From ZC4RG29 sp035304385 (GTDB taxonomy: Bacteria > Bacteroidota > Bacteroidia > Cytophagales > Cyclobacteriaceae), in the NCBI GenBank assembly GCA_035304385.1, contig DATGQD010000018.1, positions 27,578-91,577 of the forward strand: 64,000 bases of DNA, read 5' to 3'. Position numbers and translations under genes: made by a program. Below, piece by piece: positions 33,846 through 42,723 of this stretch. Under the pieces are notes generated by a model. The model saw only the letters and a program-made list of their open reading frames with translations, was not told the origin of the DNA and did not search any database. How positions within the stretch are numbered: the first letter of the stretch is position 1; the number at the start of each line of letters is the position of its first letter.

Positions 33846-36203
33846 TCATTTCAACACAACGACCGTAACACCATCTCCTCCGCGTTCGACGTGCTCGTCG
33901 GAGACGGACTCCACCTCGCGGTAACGCCGGAGTTGTTCACGCACGACCTTGCGCAGCACCCCTTCGCCTTTGCCGTGAAGGATTCTTAGCTCGCCTGCGT
34001 CGAGAAGGATGGCTGTATCCATAAATCGATCCAACAGCGGGATGGCTTCGTCAGCACGCTTCCCGCGCAAGTCCAACGTATTGTTAAATTGGGATCGCTT
34101 TTCAAGGAGCGACACGCCGGTGTTGCTGCGTGTCGGCGCTGATCGAGATGCCTTACCGGTTGCCTTCTCCAGTTTACCGAGATCAACGACAGACATGATC
34201 TCGCCGAACTGTACGACAGCATTTTTCCCTTTGATAGACTGCACAATGCCCTTGCCTTCCTGTCCGGCGATGCGCACGTAATCGCCCTCGCGAAACTCGG
34301 GTGTGGTCTTAGCCGGCTGCTGTGGACTGCGGATCTGCTCTTTAAGTTCCTGGAGTTCGCGGCGCACGCGTTGTGTCTCCTTACGCTCGGCGCTGTTCTC
34401 ACGGATATGTCGGATCGTCTTCTCGATCTTACGGTTCACCTCGCCAAGAAGTTTTTCCGCATCCTTTTTCGCGCGCGTCAGAATTTCCTTTTTCTGCGCT
34501 TCCAGTTCCGCGTGGAGAGTCTGGTACTTTTGCAGCTTGTCCTTCATCGCAGCCTCATCCTGTGCAAGCCTGTCCTGCTTTTGCCGGAGTTCTTCCTGCT
34601 CGCGGGCGAGCTTGCGCATTAACACTTCGACGCCTTCCAACTCACGACCAATAAGGCGGCGGGCTTCTTCTATCGTGGCTTCCGGCAGGCCCGTTGTCCG
34701 CGCGATCTCCAAAGCGAAGGAGCTGCCGGGTCGGCCGATGTCCAGGATGTACAGCGGCGTCATGCTTTGCTCATCGAAGCGCATTGCTGCGTTGCGTATT
34801 CCCGTCCGCTGTCCGGCAAATACTTTCAGATTGTAGTAGTGCGTTGTGACGACACCCCACACCCTCTTCTTCAACAATTCTTCCAGGACTGCCTGTGCTA
34901 TGGCCCCGCCAAAATTCGGGTCGGTGCCGGAGCCCATTTCGTCAATGAGTACGAGCGATCGTTCATCGGCATGGCGCATGAACAAGTTCATGTTGTTCAG
35001 GTGGCTGCTGTAGGTACTCAGGTCATTCTCTATCGACTGCTGGTCGCCGATGTCAAGAAACATGCTCCCGAATACACCCATGAGGGAGTCGGGATGAGCA
35101 GGCACCAGCATACCGCATTGCAACATATATTGCAGCAAACCCACCGTTTTAAGACACACGGATTTACCGCCGGCGTTAGGACCGCTCACCAAGAGCATGC
35201 GATCGTGCTCGTTAAGATCGATCGACAAGGGCACCACTGGTCGCTTACCTTTGAGTGTCAGAAAGAGCAGCGGGTGGCGCGCGTCGCGGAGTTGCAGTAT
35301 CGGCTCCGGGTGTACTTCGGGAAGGTGCGCTTCTACGGTGCATGCATACTTTGCCCGTGCCCTGATGAAATCGATCTCAGAGAGGAAGTCGAAGGCTACC
35401 TTGAGGTCGTCGTATCCGCCACGTATGTCATCCGTTAGGCTCGTGAGAATGCGAATCACTTCCCTTCGCTCTGCATGTTCGTACTCCCTGATTTCGTTGT
35501 TGGCGTCGAGCATCTCGGCAGGCTCCATGAATACGGTTTGTCCCGTGGCCGATTCGTCGAGTATGAAGCCGCGAAGCCTTCGCTTATGTTCGGCGAGTAT
35601 GGGGATAACGACGCGGCCTTCGCGTATCGTAGGCAGCGCCCCTTCGGGCACCCATTTTTCAGCGACAGCCCGGGAGAAGAGTTGCTCTGAAAGACTTCGC
35701 AGCCGCGCCTGCTGGTCGCGCAGGCGCTTTCGGATGCGGGCGAGCTCAGGCGTGGCGTTGTCGCGTACCCGGGCGCGTTCATCGATGTGCTTATGAATTT
35801 TTGCCGCCACCATGGAGACCTGGGGAACAGGGTCAGCCAGCGCGTAAAGCGACGGGCACCATTCTTCAGAGCGCTGCAGGAATGCTTTGCACACCTCTAT
35901 CGTCTCGAGCGCGCCAGCGATATCCAGGAATTCCTGTTCGTCCAGGTAGTTGCCGGAAGGGAATATCTTTGGACGCCATTGTTCCGGGTCGTGGAAGTGT
36001 GATGAGGGAAAGGGTTCACCCTTCTCAATGATGCGCACAAATTCCAGTGTCTGATTAAGGAGGACGCGAATGGCGTTGTAGTCGGTGAGGAAGCGCATAC
36101 CGGCCACCCGGCGTACGGCAGCGGGCGAAAGGCAGTTTTCCGAAAGGTGACGCCGGATTTGATCGAAACCGAGTTTCTCTTCTAGCTGATCCGGGTAGAC
36201 CAT
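33846..36203 (-). CDS. mutS2: MutS2 with C-terminal Smr endonuclease domain
   Basis: 785 residues, the usual MutS2 size. The MutS ATPase core has Walker A VSGPNAGGKSVCLKTVGLLQ, LFMRHADERSLVLIDEMGSG (Walker B), TDPNFGGAIAQAVLEELLKK and VVTTHYYNLKVFA. A long coiled coil (about 500-640) carries many Glu/Lys/Gln. A KOW-like segment EGDYVRIAGQEGKGIVQSIK follows, and the end is an Smr domain: LDLRGKRADEAIPLLDRF and ILHGKGEGVLRKVV. MutS2 suppresses recombination or rescues stalled ribosomes, depending on species. It is followed upstream in transcription by a DUF4296 lipoprotein gene 4 bases before its start. Confidence 0.95.
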   Translation of the reverse strand: MVYPDQLEEKLGFDQIRRHLSENCLSPAAVRRVAGMRFLTDYNAIRVLLNQTLEFVRIIEKGEPFPSSHFHDPEQWRPKIFPSGNYLDEQEFLDIAGALETIEVCKAFLQRSEEWCPSLYALADPVPQVSMVAAKIHKHIDERARVRDNATPELARIRKRLRDQQARLRSLSEQLFSRAVAEKWVPEGALPTIREGRVVIPILAEHKRRLRGFILDESATGQTVFMEPAEMLDANNEIREYEHAERREVIRILTSLTDDIRGGYDDLKVAFDFLSEIDFIRARAKYACTVEAHLPEVHPEPILQLRDARHPLLFLTLKGKRPVVPLSIDLNEHDRMLLVSGPNAGGKSVCLKTVGLLQYMLQCGMLVPAHPDSLMGVFGSMFLDIGDQQSIENDLSTYSSHLNNMNLFMRHADERSLVLIDEMGSGTDPNFGGAIAQAVLEELLKKRVWGVVTTHYYNLKVFAGQRTGIRNAAMRFDEQSMTPLYILDIGRPGSSFALEIARTTGLPEATIEEARRLIGRELEGVEVLMRKLAREQEELRQKQDRLAQDEAAMKDKLQKYQTLHAELEAQKKEILTRAKKDAEKLLGEVNRKIEKTIRHIRENSAERKETQRVRRELQELKEQIRSPQQPAKTTPEFREGDYVRIAGQEGKGIVQSIKGKNAVVQFGEIMSVVDLGKLEKATGKASRSAPTRSNTGVSLLEKRSQFNNTLDLRGKRADEAIPLLDRFMDTAILLDAGELRILHGKGEGVLRKVVREQLRRYREVESVSDEHVERGGDGVTVVVLK

Positions 36204-36207
36204 AGGA

Positions 36208-36561
36208 CTAGGGGGCGGGTACGGAAAGCTTCTGCTCCTGAAGGTTGAGGGAGTCGACGAGCGCCGAATAGACAGATTCCCACTCGTCGGGATGCTCTAC
36301 ATAGTAATCGAAAGACCGTTGAAACTCGTCGCGGGTGATGCCCATGTTTTCGAACAGCCGGTCTTCCATCCTGTTAAACAACCTTCTGGCCGAATCCGGG
36401 CGCAGGCCAAAACGGCTGACGTGTTCCTCGGCGATGTACAGCGACTTCAGCGCCTTGACCATTTCGGCCTGCGGCAGGACGCCCTCACGCCGTCGTTCCC
36501 GGTCGCACGCCATCACGGTCATCATCCCCACTACGAGTATTAGTACAAGCTTCATATTCAA
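36208..36561 (-). CDS. DUF4296 lipoprotein
   Basis: 117 residues. A lipoprotein signal ends at Cys19 (MTVMAC). The mature part (VLPQAEMVKALKSLYIAEEH, then RLFNRMEDRLFENMGITRDE and FQRSFDYYVEHPDEWESVYS) is helical and matches DUF4296, a Bacteroidota family of unknown role. It lies 4 bases upstream of mutS2 in the same leftward direction and is probably cotranscribed with it, a linkage with no obvious functional sense. Confidence 0.8.
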   Translation of the reverse strand: MNMKLVLILVVGMMTVMACDRERRREGVLPQAEMVKALKSLYIAEEHVSRFGLRPDSARRLFNRMEDRLFENMGITRDEFQRSFDYYVEHPDEWESVYSALVDSLNLQEQKLSVPAP

Positions 36562-36630
36562 TAGCTTACCGTTCAGCCAGGGGATTTGCCTCAGCCCTGC
36601 GTCCGGGCAGCAAAATAATCATAATTGTTC

Positions 36631-36638
36631 TATTTTTG
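36631..36638 (+). promoter_or_regulatory. -7 promoter element of the Bat operon
   Basis: TATTTTTG, an exact consensus match, 21 bases before the DUF58 gene's ATG. No clear -33 box. Confidence 0.5.
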
Positions 36639-36659
36639 ACGCTTACCAAGCGTGGTGGG

Positions 36660-37541
36660 ATGAAGGACCTGATCAAAAAACTCCGGAAATACGAGATCCA
36701 GATTCGCAAGGCCATTAACAGCCAGATGCAGGGAGATTTTCGTTCCGTATTCAAAGGGTCGGGGCTGGAATTTGATGACGTCCGGCCATACCAGTACGGC
36801 GACGACATTCGTACGATCGACTGGAACGTGTCGGCAAAAGGCCATGGTACTTTTGTAAAGACCTTTCGGGAAGACAAAGAGCAAACGGTATTCTTTATCC
36901 TTGACGTCAGTGCCTCCGAGGACATCGGCCGCCCGGGAAAGACCAAGGCTGATATTGCCAAGGAGATCTGTGGCGTGCTGTCCTTGTCGGCGGTAAAGGA
37001 ATCCAGTCATGTGGGTTTGATATGCTTTTCCGACCAGAAGGAAAAGTACCTGCGTCCCTCGAAAGGGTCCGCACAGGCTTACCAGATCATTTCCGCGCTG
37101 GTGAAACTCAAACCGCAGTCCAAAGGAACCAACCTATCAAAGGCCCTGGCCTTCGCGCTGAATACCATTAAGCGGAGGAGTGTAGTCATTCTCATCTCGG
37201 ACTTTATCGACGAGGACAACTATTTCGACAACCTCCGGGCGCTGGCCAGGCGTCATGACCTGGTGATCATTCACATCGCCGACAAGCGCGAAACCAATCT
37301 ACCCAAGCTTGGCATAGTGCCGATCGTCGACAAGGAATCGGGCAAGACGTTATGGATCAACACGTCGTTTGGCAATTTCCGACACCACCTGAGCGATAGC
37401 CTCGCCGATCGGAAAGAAACCCTCGCCAAATTTTGCCGAAAACATCAGGTCAACTTTATCTCCCTGGATACAGAGGAAGACTATGTCCCCAAGCTTCTTC
37501 GGTTGTTCAAGATCCGAAACAAGACCGTGAAATCCACCTGA
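36660..37541 (+). CDS. DUF58 domain protein of the Bat (aerotolerance-type) operon
   Basis: 293 residues. The DUF58 core is FKGSGLEFDDVRPYQYGDDI followed by RTIDWNVSAKGHGTFVKTFR. The C-terminal half is a von Willebrand factor A fold: VFFILDVSASEDIG, a metal-site sequence of the D-x-S-x-S kind, and VVILISDFIDEDNYFDNL. DUF58 proteins accompany MoxR ATPases and BatA/BatB in Bacteroidota and are thought to help assemble or insert envelope proteins. The in-frame ATG eight codons earlier is set aside because the -7 box lies too close to it. A BatD-like and a BatA gene follow; no moxR is adjacent. Confidence 0.9.
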   Translation: MKDLIKKLRKYEIQIRKAINSQMQGDFRSVFKGSGLEFDDVRPYQYGDDIRTIDWNVSAKGHGTFVKTFREDKEQTVFFILDVSASEDIGRPGKTKADIAKEICGVLSLSAVKESSHVGLICFSDQKEKYLRPSKGSAQAYQIISALVKLKPQSKGTNLSKALAFALNTIKRRSVVILISDFIDEDNYFDNLRALARRHDLVIIHIADKRETNLPKLGIVPIVDKESGKTLWINTSFGNFRHHLSDSLADRKETLAKFCRKHQVNFISLDTEEDYVPKLLRLFKIRNKTVKST

Positions 37542-37555
37542 AGCAGCGCGACCGT

Positions 37556-38452
37556 ATGACCTTGAGGATTGCCCTACTTACCGTTGCCGTCAGTCTTGCG
37601 TGGCCCGCGACAGCACAGGAACCTGCCGTGCGTGGGCGTTTTCTCGGCGATAGCATCCGTGTCGGAGACGAAGCTGTGTACGTGTTGGGCGCCACCTATC
37701 CTCAGGATGTCAATGTGTTGTTCCCGGATTCAACCCTCAATACGTTTCCCTTCGAGTATGGACGGCGGGAATATTTTACCACTGTCACGAGAAACGGTAT
37801 CAGCCGGGACAGCGTTGTGTATTATTACCGGACCTTTGAGCCCGACTCAGTCCAGGTGCTGTCCCTGCCCGTATATGTCGTTCATGAACGGGATTGTACT
37901 GCCGTATACGCCCGGCCCGACAGCCTGATCCTGAAACGGGTATTGGACCTGCCGGATACGGTCAGGCTGGACGCCGTAGCGTTGCGGGAAACGATCGCGT
38001 TTGAGCGCATACCAACATCGTTCGGATGGATGCTGGCGGCGGCAATCACGGGGCTGGTCCTGCTTCTGGCGGCGGCAGCATACGCACTGTTCGGCAAGAC
38101 CATACGACGCCATTACCGCATGAGAAAAATGCGAAACAACTTTGCCCGATTTGTCGAGACTTATTCATCGAATCTTACCCGACTACGCGAAAGCGCGTCG
38201 CCGGATGTTGCCGAGTCTACGGTAAGCCTGTGGAAGAAATACCTGGAAAAGCTCGAGCGCATGCCTTACACCAAGCTCACGACAAAGGAAACGATTCAAC
38301 TGATCAGGGACGACTCGATCCGGAAGAGCCTGCAATCCATAGACCGGTCCATCTACGGAGGACAGGCCGTGGATGTCGAACCCTTTGAAGGTCTGATGGA
38401 CTTTGCACGCGACAAGTATCAACGTAAAATGGAGGAGGTGATGCATGAATGA
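37556..38452 (+). CDS. Membrane-anchored Bat operon protein (BatD/DUF4381-like position)
   Basis: 298 residues. A cleavable signal (MTLRIALLTVAVSLAWPATAQ), a beta-rich exported domain to about 145, one transmembrane helix (MLAAAITGLVLLLAAAAYALF, about 159-179), then a basic cytoplasmic helical tail ending in YQRKMEEVMHE. This topology and place between DUF58 and BatA match the variable BatD/DUF4381-type subunit. No catalytic motif is seen. It starts 14 bases after the DUF58 stop and overlaps batA by 8, so the three genes are one transcript. The family name is inferred from position and topology, not recognised from sequence. Confidence 0.7.
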   Translation: MTLRIALLTVAVSLAWPATAQEPAVRGRFLGDSIRVGDEAVYVLGATYPQDVNVLFPDSTLNTFPFEYGRREYFTTVTRNGISRDSVVYYYRTFEPDSVQVLSLPVYVVHERDCTAVYARPDSLILKRVLDLPDTVRLDAVALRETIAFERIPTSFGWMLAAAITGLVLLLAAAAYALFGKTIRRHYRMRKMRNNFARFVETYSSNLTRLRESASPDVAESTVSLWKKYLEKLERMPYTKLTTKETIQLIRDDSIRKSLQSIDRSIYGGQAVDVEPFEGLMDFARDKYQRKMEEVMHE

Positions 38453-39488
38453 TCCCGGCCTTCAGTGGTTCAGCCTGGACTGGTTCAGCTTGTCGACACT
38501 GCGCGCCTTTACGTGGCAGTGGCCGCAAGTACTTTACCTGATCCCCGCTGTATTGTTGTTGTTCATCGTACGGTGGCTTCTCCGGTATCGCTTTAATCAG
38601 AAGTTGCCCATCGCCACCGTAAAGCGCGACCTCCGCTCTTCAGCCACCAACGTGATCCGCCTTCTGCCCGACATCCTGATGATGCTCGTGCTAGCCCTCC
38701 TGCTCCTGGCCCTGGCACGACCCCAGCGCACCAACGAAATGGTAGAGCAGTGGACCGAAGGGATCGACATTATGCTCGCGCTCGATATCTCACAATCCAT
38801 GCAGATCGAAGACTTTACGCCCAACCGTTTGGAGGCAGCCAAACGCGTGGCACGTGAGTTTATCGAAGGCAGACAACAGGACCGCATCGGCATCGTAGTG
38901 TTCTCAGGTGATGCATTTTCGCTGGCACCGCTGACGACCGACTATGAATTGCTGAAACAATATCTGAGCGAGATCAGCTATGAGATGATCGAAAGTCGCG
39001 GAACGGCCATCGGCAGCGCCCTGGCCGTGGTGACCAACCGCATGCGCGAATCCACAGCCGCCTCCAAGGTTTGTATCCTACTTAGCGACGGCGACAGCAA
39101 TGCCGGCAATATCGATCCGCTTACTGCTGCCGAACTCGCGTCCGCGTACGGCGTTCGCATTTACACGATTGTCGTCGGGAAGGAAGGCCTCGTGCCCATG
39201 GGCAAAGACTTTTTCGGCCGACCGCAGATGTATCCCAACACCGTAGATGAGACGACGATGCGACGCATTGCCGAGATCGGTGAAGGTGAATTTTTTCGCG
39301 CGACAAACAACCAGGCGTTGAAACAGGTCTTTGAACGCATCGACCAGTATGAGAAGGCGGAGATCAAGGAAACGCGGTATAAGGAAACATCGGATTACTA
39401 CTTCGTCTATCTCCAATGGGCTATATCCGGCTTCCTGCTGTGGATGCTGCTGAAGTCGACGTTCATTACCAACGTCCTGGAAGACTAA
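38445..39488 (+). CDS. batA: BatA-type von Willebrand factor A membrane protein
   Basis: 347 residues. Two N-terminal transmembrane helices (about 29-47 and 72-91) precede a VWA domain whose metal site is D114-I-S-Q-S118 in MLALDISQSMQIED, with the matching Thr in ESRGTAIGSALAVV and Asp in CILLSDGDSNAGN. A third helix closes the C terminus (YLQWAISGFLLWMLLKS). BatA proteins are tied to oxygen tolerance and envelope integrity in Bacteroides and Leptospira. BatB, BatC and MoxR are not adjacent, so the operon here is short. A GH3 gene converges with a 4-base overlap. Confidence 0.9.
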   Translation: MNDPGLQWFSLDWFSLSTLRAFTWQWPQVLYLIPAVLLLFIVRWLLRYRFNQKLPIATVKRDLRSSATNVIRLLPDILMMLVLALLLLALARPQRTNEMVEQWTEGIDIMLALDISQSMQIEDFTPNRLEAAKRVAREFIEGRQQDRIGIVVFSGDAFSLAPLTTDYELLKQYLSEISYEMIESRGTAIGSALAVVTNRMRESTAASKVCILLSDGDSNAGNIDPLTAAELASAYGVRIYTIVVGKEGLVPMGKDFFGRPQMYPNTVDETTMRRIAEIGEGEFFRATNNQALKQVFERIDQYEKAEIKETRYKETSDYYFVYLQWAISGFLLWMLLKSTFITNVLED

Positions 39489-41038
39489 CGGGGAAGCGCC
39501 TGGCGGACACTGAGGAACGACAGCCAGTCTTCTAGCTGCGCCTTTGTGAGCACACGCGGAAACTTGTTCTGGCCGCCCACCTTTCCTTTCGATTCCATCC
39601 ATTCATAAAAGCGCTGTGTCGGTAAGATCTCGACGAGCACATCTTTGAGCGCAGCGCTGCGTTCAACGGCATAGTCGTCGTTGAGTTTTTTTAACGTAGC
39701 ATCGAGCTGGTCGCGAAACGTTACCGGGTCCACTTCGTTGTCGGTGCCAATGTACCATTGGTGGGCAAACAGCGAGTCGTGCGGTATCCCCGCGACGGTG
39801 AATTCGCGTACGCTGATATTCAGCTCATCCGCTACCATTCCAATCGCCCTCGTCATATTGTCGACAGACAGATGCTCACCGCACAGGCTCAGGAAGTGTT
39901 TCGTACGACCTGTGATCACGATCTCACTTTCTTCCACGGAGGTGAAGCGGATCACGTCGCCGATAAGGTATCGCCAGGCTCCGGCGCATGTTGACAGGAG
40001 TATGGCGTACTCCTTCCCTTCCTCAACTTCATCGATAAGGAGCGTCTCAGCGTCCGGCAAAATTTCGCCCTGGCTGTTAAAGTTCTTCTCCTCGAACGGG
40101 ACGAATTCGTAGAAGATGCCGTTGTTGGTCACGAGGCGCATCGACCGTCGGTCGGGATACGCCTGAAAGGCAATAAACCCTTCGGATGCCAGGTAAGTTT
40201 CGATATAGTGGATCGGTCTGCCCAGCAGCTTCGCAAAGCCTTTGCGGTACGGCTCGAACGACACGCCGCCATGGACGTACACTTCCAGGTTAGGCCATAT
40301 CTCATGGATATTCGGTACGCGATAATACGCGATGATCTTCTCCATGAGGATTTGTATCCATGCGGGGACACCCACGATAATGCCGATATCCCAGTCGATG
40401 GCTTTACGCGTGATCTTGTCCAGCTTCGCATCCCAGTCGCGCGTTCTGGCAATCTGTTTCCCCGGCTTATAAAAATGCTGAAACCAAAAGGGCAAGCGTG
40501 CCGCCTGAATGCCGCTCAGGTCGCCCTCGAAATAGCTGCCGCGATGGTTGAGGTGGGTACTCCCGCCCAACATAAGAATTCCCGATTCGAAAAGGTGTGC
40601 CGGCACGTCGTATTTCGAAAGCGTAAGGATCTGGCGTATGCTCGTCTTTTGAATCGCCTTGGTCATGTCCTTCGTCACGGGTATGTACTTTGAGGATGCC
40701 TCGGATGTTCCCGAACTCAGGGCAAAGTATTTGACACGCCCGGGCCAGCAGACATTACTTTCGCCCTCCAGGCATCGTCTCCACCATGTATTGAACATGG
40801 CATCGTAGGTGTGGATGGGTATGCAGGCTTTGAACTCCCGGTAAAAATCTCTCGGTGAGTCGCGGAAGGCGCGCAGGACGTCGTAAAAGTGAAAGTGCTT
40901 TCCGAATTCGGTCTGACTGCCCGCAATAAGAAGCTCTTTGAGCTCCTTTTTCTGAAGCTCGAACGGCGAGGAGTATTCCTGCTCCAGCATTTCGCGGATA
41001 CGAATGCCTTTTTTGAGCAATTCTCCCAGTATAGCCAT
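39485..41038 (-). CDS. GH3-family acyl-adenylate/amide synthetase
   Basis: 517 residues of the GH3 fold known from plant auxin- and jasmonate-conjugating enzymes. The adenylate-forming P-loop-like motif is YFALSSGTSEASSKYIPV near 105-120; further on are IIVGVPAWIQILMEKI, VYVHGGVSFEPYRKGF, YLASEGFIAFQ and the ATP-side YLIGDVIRFTSVEESEIVIT-GR. Bacterial members join an acyl group to an amine, but their substrates are rarely known. It is a single gene, convergent with batA and divergent from the PLP-binding protein gene. No biosynthetic partner is adjacent. Confidence 0.88.
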   Translation of the reverse strand: MAILGELLKKGIRIREMLEQEYSSPFELQKKELKELLIAGSQTEFGKHFHFYDVLRAFRDSPRDFYREFKACIPIHTYDAMFNTWWRRCLEGESNVCWPGRVKYFALSSGTSEASSKYIPVTKDMTKAIQKTSIRQILTLSKYDVPAHLFESGILMLGGSTHLNHRGSYFEGDLSGIQAARLPFWFQHFYKPGKQIARTRDWDAKLDKITRKAIDWDIGIIVGVPAWIQILMEKIIAYYRVPNIHEIWPNLEVYVHGGVSFEPYRKGFAKLLGRPIHYIETYLASEGFIAFQAYPDRRSMRLVTNNGIFYEFVPFEEKNFNSQGEILPDAETLLIDEVEEGKEYAILLSTCAGAWRYLIGDVIRFTSVEESEIVITGRTKHFLSLCGEHLSVDNMTRAIGMVADELNISVREFTVAGIPHDSLFAHQWYIGTDNEVDPVTFRDQLDATLKKLNDDYAVERSAALKDVLVEILPTQRFYEWMESKGKVGGQNKFPRVLTKAQLEDWLSFLSVRQALPR

Positions 41039-41085
41039 ACTTTAGCAGCAGTTTTCGCCCCTAACGGGGGTGTCAAAATTACGCA

Positions 41086-41751
41086 ATGAATGTCGAAAAA
41101 AACATATCAGAACTCACCGGCCATCTGCCGGACGGCTGCAGGCTGGTAGCCGTCAGCAAGACCCACGGGGTAGACAAGATTATGGCCGCCTATAGTGCGG
41201 GCCAACGGGTATTCGGCGAGAACCGTGTACAGGAGATGACGGAGAAACAACCCCTGCTGCCTGCGGATATAGAGTGGCATATGATCGGCCACCTCCAGCG
41301 CAACAAGGTAAAACACATCGCAGAATTTGTGGCGCTGATCCACTCGGTGGATAGTGTACGACTGCTCCATGAGATCAACCGGCAGGGCGAGCGTTTTTCT
41401 CGGGTAATACCCTGTCTGATTCAAGTGCACATCGCCCAGGAGGATACCAAGTTCGGATTTAGCGGCGAAGAGGTTATCGACGTGGTCACGTCTGAAGCCA
41501 CCACGGAATTGCGCAACGTAGAGATCAGAGGGCTCATGGGCATGGCCACCCTGACGGACGATCAAGATCAGATCCGGAATGAATTCCGCGGGCTGCGTCA
41601 GCTCTTCGAACAGGTAAAGAAAATGCCTGTGCCGGCCAACGTAAAGTTTATTGAACTGTCGATGGGCATGAGTAACGACTATCGAATAGCCGTGGAAGAA
41701 GGAAGCACGCTCGTGCGGATCGGATCGGCCATCTTTGGCGAACGGAATTGA
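41086..41751 (+). CDS. YggS-type pyridoxal phosphate homeostasis protein
   Basis: 221 residues of the PLPBP family, TIM-barrel proteins that bind PLP and keep it balanced. The cofactor lysine is Lys25 in LVAVSKTHGVDKI; FGENRVQEM, WHMIGHLQRNK and the phosphate-binding SMGMSNDY...IRIGSAIFGERN at the end are the standard motifs. It opens a rightward pair with DUF423, 28 bases apart, and is divergent from the GH3 gene. No catalysis is expected. Confidence 0.95.
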   Translation: MNVEKNISELTGHLPDGCRLVAVSKTHGVDKIMAAYSAGQRVFGENRVQEMTEKQPLLPADIEWHMIGHLQRNKVKHIAEFVALIHSVDSVRLLHEINRQGERFSRVIPCLIQVHIAQEDTKFGFSGEEVIDVVTSEATTELRNVEIRGLMGMATLTDDQDQIRNEFRGLRQLFEQVKKMPVPANVKFIELSMGMSNDYRIAVEEGSTLVRIGSAIFGERN

Positions 41752-41779
41752 AAGAATAATTTTGGATTAATCCCATCTG

Positions 41780-42175
41780 ATGAATTCAAGGAATACGTTT
41801 ATCACAGGTGCGCTTGCAGGCATGCTCGCCGTAGCGCTCGGTGCGTTTGGTGCGCATGCATTAAAGGCACGGTTGCTGGCGTCGGGGCGCCTGGACACCT
41901 ATAACCTTGCCGTCGAGTATCAGTTCTACCACGCCCTGGCGCTATTGGCCGTTGGGCTTGCAGCACAAAACACGCCATCGACACTGCTGCGTTCGGCCGC
42001 GTGGTGTTTTTTAGGTGGGATCCTGATTTTCAGCGGCAGTCTATATATCCTTTCCATTTTTGATGTACCTATGGCCGGCGCGATAACCCCTATTGGCGGA
42101 ACGGCTTTCATCGCGGGATGGCTATTGCTTGCTTTGGCCTTCGCAAAAAAAAAGAGGTCCCACGGGGACCTCTGA
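41780..42175 (+). CDS. DUF423 membrane protein
   Basis: 131 residues with four hydrophobic segments: about 8-28, 47-62, 70-90 and 100-122. The starting TGALAGMLAVALGAFGAHALK and VEYQFYHALALLAVGL are the DUF423 signature. It is a small inner-membrane protein of unknown role. Its last codons encode the Lys-Lys-Lys-Arg-Ser tail from an A-run plus hairpin that is also the terminator of the opposite-strand DUF1573 gene, so the two genes share functional sequence. Confidence 0.9.
   Translation: MNSRNTFITGALAGMLAVALGAFGAHALKARLLASGRLDTYNLAVEYQFYHALALLAVGLAAQNTPSTLLRSAAWCFLGGILIFSGSLYILSIFDVPMAGAITPIGGTAFIAGWLLLALAFAKKKRSHGDL
42145..42173 (-). terminator. Terminator of the DUF1573 gene, inside the DUF423 coding end
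   Basis: Minus strand: AGAGGTCCC, loop CGT, GGGACCTCT, then a run of nine T. It lies 20 bases past the DUF1573 stop and overlaps the last codons and stop of DUF423. Confidence 0.8.
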
Positions 42176-42193
42176 AATGATATCTGAATCGCT

Positions 42194-42598
42194 TTACGGA
42201 TTCGGTCTCAGAATATTCGTGGTGAACGAGACCTGATTCGTCTTTCCTACCGAGTTGGACACTACCGTAACTACCTTACTTTGTTTCCCTACCCTGCCGG
42301 CGCTGTTGAAGGCTACCGTGATCTCGCCGGATTCACCGGGCGCGATGGGATCGCGCGGGAAGCCCTTGGGCGTGGTGCAACCGCACGTAACCTGTACGTT
42401 GGTGATGATAAGAGGTTCATTGCCCGTATTCGTGAACACAAAAGTATGTTCTACCCTTTCTCCCTGGCGGATGTCACCGAAATCATGGCTGTCCTGCTTC
42501 CACGTAATTACCGGACCATTGACTTCTGTGTTTGCCACCTCCTGGCTGTAGGCCGAAAACGTGGCCAGGCAAACCGCAAAAAATAAGATATGCTTCAT
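42194..42598 (-). CDS. DUF1573 periplasmic protein
   Basis: 134 residues. Signal peptide MKHILFFAVCLATFSAYSQE. The mature part is an immunoglobulin-like DUF1573 domain: WKQDSHDFGDIRQGERVEHT, FTNTGNEPLIITNVQVTCGC, TPKGFPRDPIAPGESGEI. DUF1573 proteins are abundant exported proteins in Bacteroidota, of unknown role. It has a -7 box (42618-42625) and a strong terminator, so it is a one-gene unit. Confidence 0.9.
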   Translation of the reverse strand: MKHILFFAVCLATFSAYSQEVANTEVNGPVITWKQDSHDFGDIRQGERVEHTFVFTNTGNEPLIITNVQVTCGCTTPKGFPRDPIAPGESGEITVAFNSAGRVGKQSKVVTVVSNSVGKTNQVSFTTNILRPNP

Positions 42599-42617
42599 GA
42601 TACGCTGTTTTTTTGTC

Positions 42618-42625
42618 CAAATTTA
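42618..42625 (-). promoter_or_regulatory. -7 promoter element of the DUF1573 gene
   Basis: TAAATTTG on the minus strand, 19 bases before the ATG, followed by GAC, A7 and CAGCG as in the porX leader. Confidence 0.55.
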
Positions 42626-42723
42626 CGACAGAACGGACAACAATGCTGCCAATTCAAACGAATTTTCGGGGTTCTGCCGTGACTTTTAGGTCGATTTCCA
42701 ATTTAAGAAGAAAGTAACCACCG

